Below, piece after piece: positions 40,789 to 42,662 of a DNA stretch of 42,662 nucleotides. A program made the translations under genes and the position numbers. Below the pieces are notes generated by a model. The model was not told where the DNA came from and did not search any database. It saw nothing but the letters and a program-made list of their open reading frames with translations. Each line of letters starts with the position of its first letter. Within the stretch, counting starts at the first letter, position 1. This stretch comes from Vulcanimicrobiota bacterium (GTDB taxonomy: Bacteria; Vulcanimicrobiota; Vulcanimicrobiia; Vulcanimicrobiales; Vulcanimicrobiaceae): contig DAIDHQ010000026.1 of the NCBI GenBank assembly GCA_027459645.1, positions 1 to 42,662 on the forward strand, in the 5' to 3' direction.

Positions 40789-42027
40789 TCACGCCGTCCA
40801 ATCGAGCAGGCCTTCCCATTGCGGTTTCGGGAAGCGTTCCTTGGATTTGATCGCGTCGACATATTTTCGTTTTCCGGCGCGGTTGCCTTTTCCGAGCATG
40901 ATGCCGCCGACGAGACGGTCTTGCCAGAAGAATAACGAGCGATACCACTTCTTCTCGCGATCGATCTTTCGCACCATCTCGAGCTCGGGTTGCAGGTCGG
41001 GCGAGAGACCGAACTGCGTGATCGTCTGCCCCTTGAAGAGCAGCGACGAATACTCCGGAACGTCGTGGTACTTCTCGCTACCGCCCAGCATGTTTTGCGC
41101 GACGACCTTGCCGTGGGCGCCCGCATTATTCCACGTACCCATGCGATACCGCATCTCGAGAATCGGATCGTAGAAATCGGCGATGTCGCCTGCCGCGAAG
41201 ATTCCGGGCACGGTGGTTTCGAGATGATCGTTACACACAATCCCGTTACGGCTGACTTCGATCGGCGTGCCCGCGGCGAGTTCCGTATTCATCGTCAAGC
41301 CAAAGCCCACGCCGTAGCACTCGGCGGCGATCTCCAATCCGCTTTTCGTGCGAACCTTGGTAACGACGCCGTTGTCGCGCACGAACTCCTGGACTTCCTC
41401 GCCGTAATGCATGTGCACGCCGTCGTTGCGCGCGGCCTCGTCGACGAATTCACCCGCGACCTCGTCGAGCAGACGATGCAGCACGTGCGGTCCGCGCAAG
41501 AGCCAATGCGTCTCGATCTTCCGCGCCGCAAACGCTTCCGCGAGTTCGTAGGCGATAAACGAGCCGCCGATCGCAACGGCCGCTTTCGAGCGGTCGATCT
41601 GTTCGGAAATCGCGCGCGTGTCATCGAGGTATTGAAAATTGTAGACGTTGCTCGCGCCGGTGCCCCCCGGAGCCGGCGCCGGATTCGGCCGTCCGCCGGT
41701 CGCGATCAACAGCGCATCGAACGGATACTCGCTGCCGTCGGCAAGTACGGTGCGGTCCTCCACGTTAATCGCGTCGACTTTCGTACAGAGCTTCAGATCG
41801 ATGCGATGCTCTTCATGCCACGCAATCGTCCGCATCATGACCTTTTCTTCCGGAAGCTGGCGCCGCAGCATCGGCGGTAACGAGATGCGGTTATAGAGCG
41901 GGTAGGGTTCGTCGCCGAAGAGGGTGATTTCGCACGATGCATCGTGCTTGCGCAGTTGCTCGGCGGCGGTGGTCCCGGCAAAGCCGTTCCCCACGATTAC
42001 ATATCGCCTGACGTCGGAATACGGCAT
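40789..42027 (-). CDS. FAD-dependent pyridine nucleotide-disulfide-type oxidoreductase
   Basis: 412 residues from ATG 42027. N-terminal FAD motif YVIVGNGFAGTTAAEQLRK, then YPLYNRISLPPMLRR, LLIATGGRPNPAP, the NAD(P)H motif AVAIGGSFIAYELAEAFAAR and the FAD-binding GIFAAGDIADFYDP. The arrangement resembles the rubredoxin/ferredoxin-NAD reductases and NirB N-terminal domains. There is no CxxC redox pair, so it is not a classical disulfide reductase. It probably transfers electrons between NAD(P)H and a small redox protein. It precedes the Sec permease by 27 nt on the same strand, and its ATG is 11 nt from a divergent small gene. Confidence 0.87.
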   Translation of the reverse strand: MPYSDVRRYVIVGNGFAGTTAAEQLRKHDASCEITLFGDEPYPLYNRISLPPMLRRQLPEEKVMMRTIAWHEEHRIDLKLCTKVDAINVEDRTVLADGSEYPFDALLIATGGRPNPAPAPGGTGASNVYNFQYLDDTRAISEQIDRSKAAVAIGGSFIAYELAEAFAARKIETHWLLRGPHVLHRLLDEVAGEFVDEAARNDGVHMHYGEEVQEFVRDNGVVTKVRTKSGLEIAAECYGVGFGLTMNTELAAGTPIEVSRNGIVCNDHLETTVPGIFAAGDIADFYDPILEMRYRMGTWNNAGAHGKVVAQNMLGGSEKYHDVPEYSSLLFKGQTITQFGLSPDLQPELEMVRKIDREKKWYRSLFFWQDRLVGGIMLGKGNRAGKRKYVDAIKSKERFPKPQWEGLLDWTA

Positions 42028-42038
42028 AATGGAGGTAT

Positions 42039-42386
42039 ATGGACGTTCGGCTCGTGCAACTCCTGGCATCGTTCATCCGCGCGCGCGGCGAATACGCCCT
42101 CGCGCGCCTGGAATGCGCCATGCACGACGAGCCCGCGCCGCCGCCCCCGGTCATCGACCGTCTTACCGACGCCGGCGAATCGACGCTGCGCTTAGAGTGG
42201 CCCGTGGTCGAGCGCCAACTCGAAGCCGCACTCGCGTACGGGAAGCTTCTTTCACGAACGAAGAGCCGCGCCTACCGCGAGGACGGCGCGTATCGCGCGC
42301 TCGATCGCAGTCTACGCGAAATGGATCAGTACGCTCGCGCGATCCGCTGGGTGCTCACCGTTACGGAAAACGAAGACGCGACGTAG
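42039..42386 (+). CDS. Small hypothetical helical protein
   Basis: 115 residues, ATG 42039, with a GGAGGT just upstream (42031-42036). The sequence is charged and helical (VRLVQLLASFIRARGEYALARLECAM; YRALDRSLREMDQYARAIRW), with a Pro run in the middle (HDEPAPPPPVIDR). No family is recognised. It is divergent from the FAD oxidoreductase gene and is the last intact gene before the repeats and transposase remnant at the right edge. Confidence 0.6.
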   Translation: MDVRLVQLLASFIRARGEYALARLECAMHDEPAPPPPVIDRLTDAGESTLRLEWPVVERQLEAALAYGKLLSRTKSRAYREDGAYRALDRSLREMDQYARAIRWVLTVTENEDAT

Positions 42387-42387
42387 G

Positions 42388-42463
42388 GTTGTCATCCTGA
42401 GCGGAGGCTCGCGCAGCGAGCCGCACGTTGTCATCCTGAGCGGAGGCTCGCACAGCGAGCCGT
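42388..42463. repeat. Two tandem REP-like elements
   Basis: A unit of about 39 nt occurs twice in direct orientation (copies start at 42388 and 42427), differing at one or two bases. Each contains TGTCATCCTGAGCGGAGG and a 7-bp hairpin, GGCTCGC/GCGAGCC, with a 3-nt loop (42406-42422 in the first copy). A related sequence in inverted orientation lies at 42499-42528 (the complement of CTGAGCGAAGCGCAGCGAAG). These look like dispersed extragenic palindromes, which are common at gene ends and near insertion sequences. Confidence 0.75.
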
Positions 42464-42543
42464 AGTCGAAGGATCGCCTCAAGACAAACGCCCGCCGCGG
42501 TCCTTCGTCTTCGCTGCGCTTCGCTCAGATACTGTGTTAGAAG

Positions 42544-42662
42544 TCAAGCCGCGTGCCCTGGATTAAAGCGCGATCCGGTCTTGCCAACAATGAACGCCAG
42601 GACCAGGAGCTTCCGCATGATGGCGGTGACGATCACCTTTGGCCGCTTGCCGGCGGCCTTGA
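42544..42662 (-). mobile_element. 3' end of an IS110-type transposase gene, partial
   Basis: The minus strand is open from the window edge to TGA at 42544-42546. The last 39 residues read AAGKRPKVIVTAIMRKLLVL then AFIVGKTG, ending PGHAA. The KxPKVxxxAxMRKLLVxx pattern is the C-terminal signature of IS110/IS116/IS902 transposases, which carry a DEDD RuvC-like domain upstream (outside the window). The gene enters from the right. The terminal sequence of the element should lie near 42.5 kb, next to the REP-like repeats. Confidence 0.65.

Noticed and set aside
1-42662. tRNA, rRNA or CRISPR arrays
   Set aside because: No regularly spaced repeats and no convincing tRNA T-loop/acceptor pairing were found; GGTTCGA-like matches lie inside coding genes.

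Overview
This window is a high-GC, gene-dense bacterial chromosome segment. Genes are packed with overlaps of 1-8 nt, GTG/TTG starts are common, and several divergent gene pairs are only a few bases apart. The gene content (SUF machinery, ECF sigma factors, ETF:quinone oxidoreductase, ergothioneine/selenoneine-type enzymes) and the codon style suggest an uncultured high-GC phylum such as Candidatus Eremiobacterota. That placement is an impression; no marker in the window proves it.

Layout. 1-3.8 kb: 3' end of folD, a LON-domain protein on the opposite strand, then an overlapping run of O-methyltransferase, flavin reductase, metallo-beta-lactamase (MBL) hydrolase and a 2H phosphoesterase. 3.8-9.0 kb: iron-sulfur assembly. 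A SufR-type regulator and an odd NifU/IscU-like scaffold run leftward; sufC-sufD-sufS-sufU run rightward; no sufB is present. 9.0-14.7 kb: small membrane protein, DUF485 protein plus ActP-type acetate/solute symporter, and several hypothetical proteins. 14.9-22.9 kb: one tightly packed rightward array: an ECF sigma factor, a zinc-finger anti-sigma domain fused to an O6-alkylguanine-DNA alkyltransferase, a pyroglutamyl-peptidase homologue lacking its catalytic Cys, a PHP phosphoesterase with a histone-H1-like tail, an EF-G paralogue, a peptide-binding lipoprotein and pyrE. 22.9-30.4 kb (mostly leftward): double-RCK potassium channel, a selenocysteine-containing BCP peroxiredoxin, an RNase Z-like MBL protein, a thiO-thiS-thiG-rhodanese operon, and a second ECF sigma/anti-sigma-like pair. 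30.4-36.4 kb: ETF:quinone oxidoreductase, an M14/AstE-like deacylase, a LOG-like protein, a beta-CASP MBL protein, threonine aldolase and a lipoprotein. 36.4-42.0 kb: a selenium island. 42.0-42.66 kb: a small hypothetical gene, REP-like repeats and the end of an IS110-type transposase.

The main discovery is selenium biology hidden by in-frame UGA codons. Three genes that would be called as truncated or split read through a TGA exactly where the family has its key Cys: selD (TGA at 38706-38708), a BCP peroxiredoxin (TGA at 24026-24028) and an ArsP/YraQ-like permease (TGA at 40363-40365). For selD and the permease, a compact hairpin with G in its apical region starts 11-12 nt after the UGA, as expected of a bacterial SECIS. 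selD is cotranscribed with an EgtB-like gene (senA) and lies beside a divergent glycosyltransferase of the selenosugar synthase type (senB). This forms a senABC selenoneine locus in which selenophosphate would feed both selenoneine and selenoprotein synthesis. The Sec permease and an FAD-dependent oxidoreductase converge on it.

A second striking unit is the ECF sigma factor paired with an anti-sigma/alkyltransferase fusion. It looks like a one-protein sensor that could couple DNA alkylation to sigma release, a design different from Ada.
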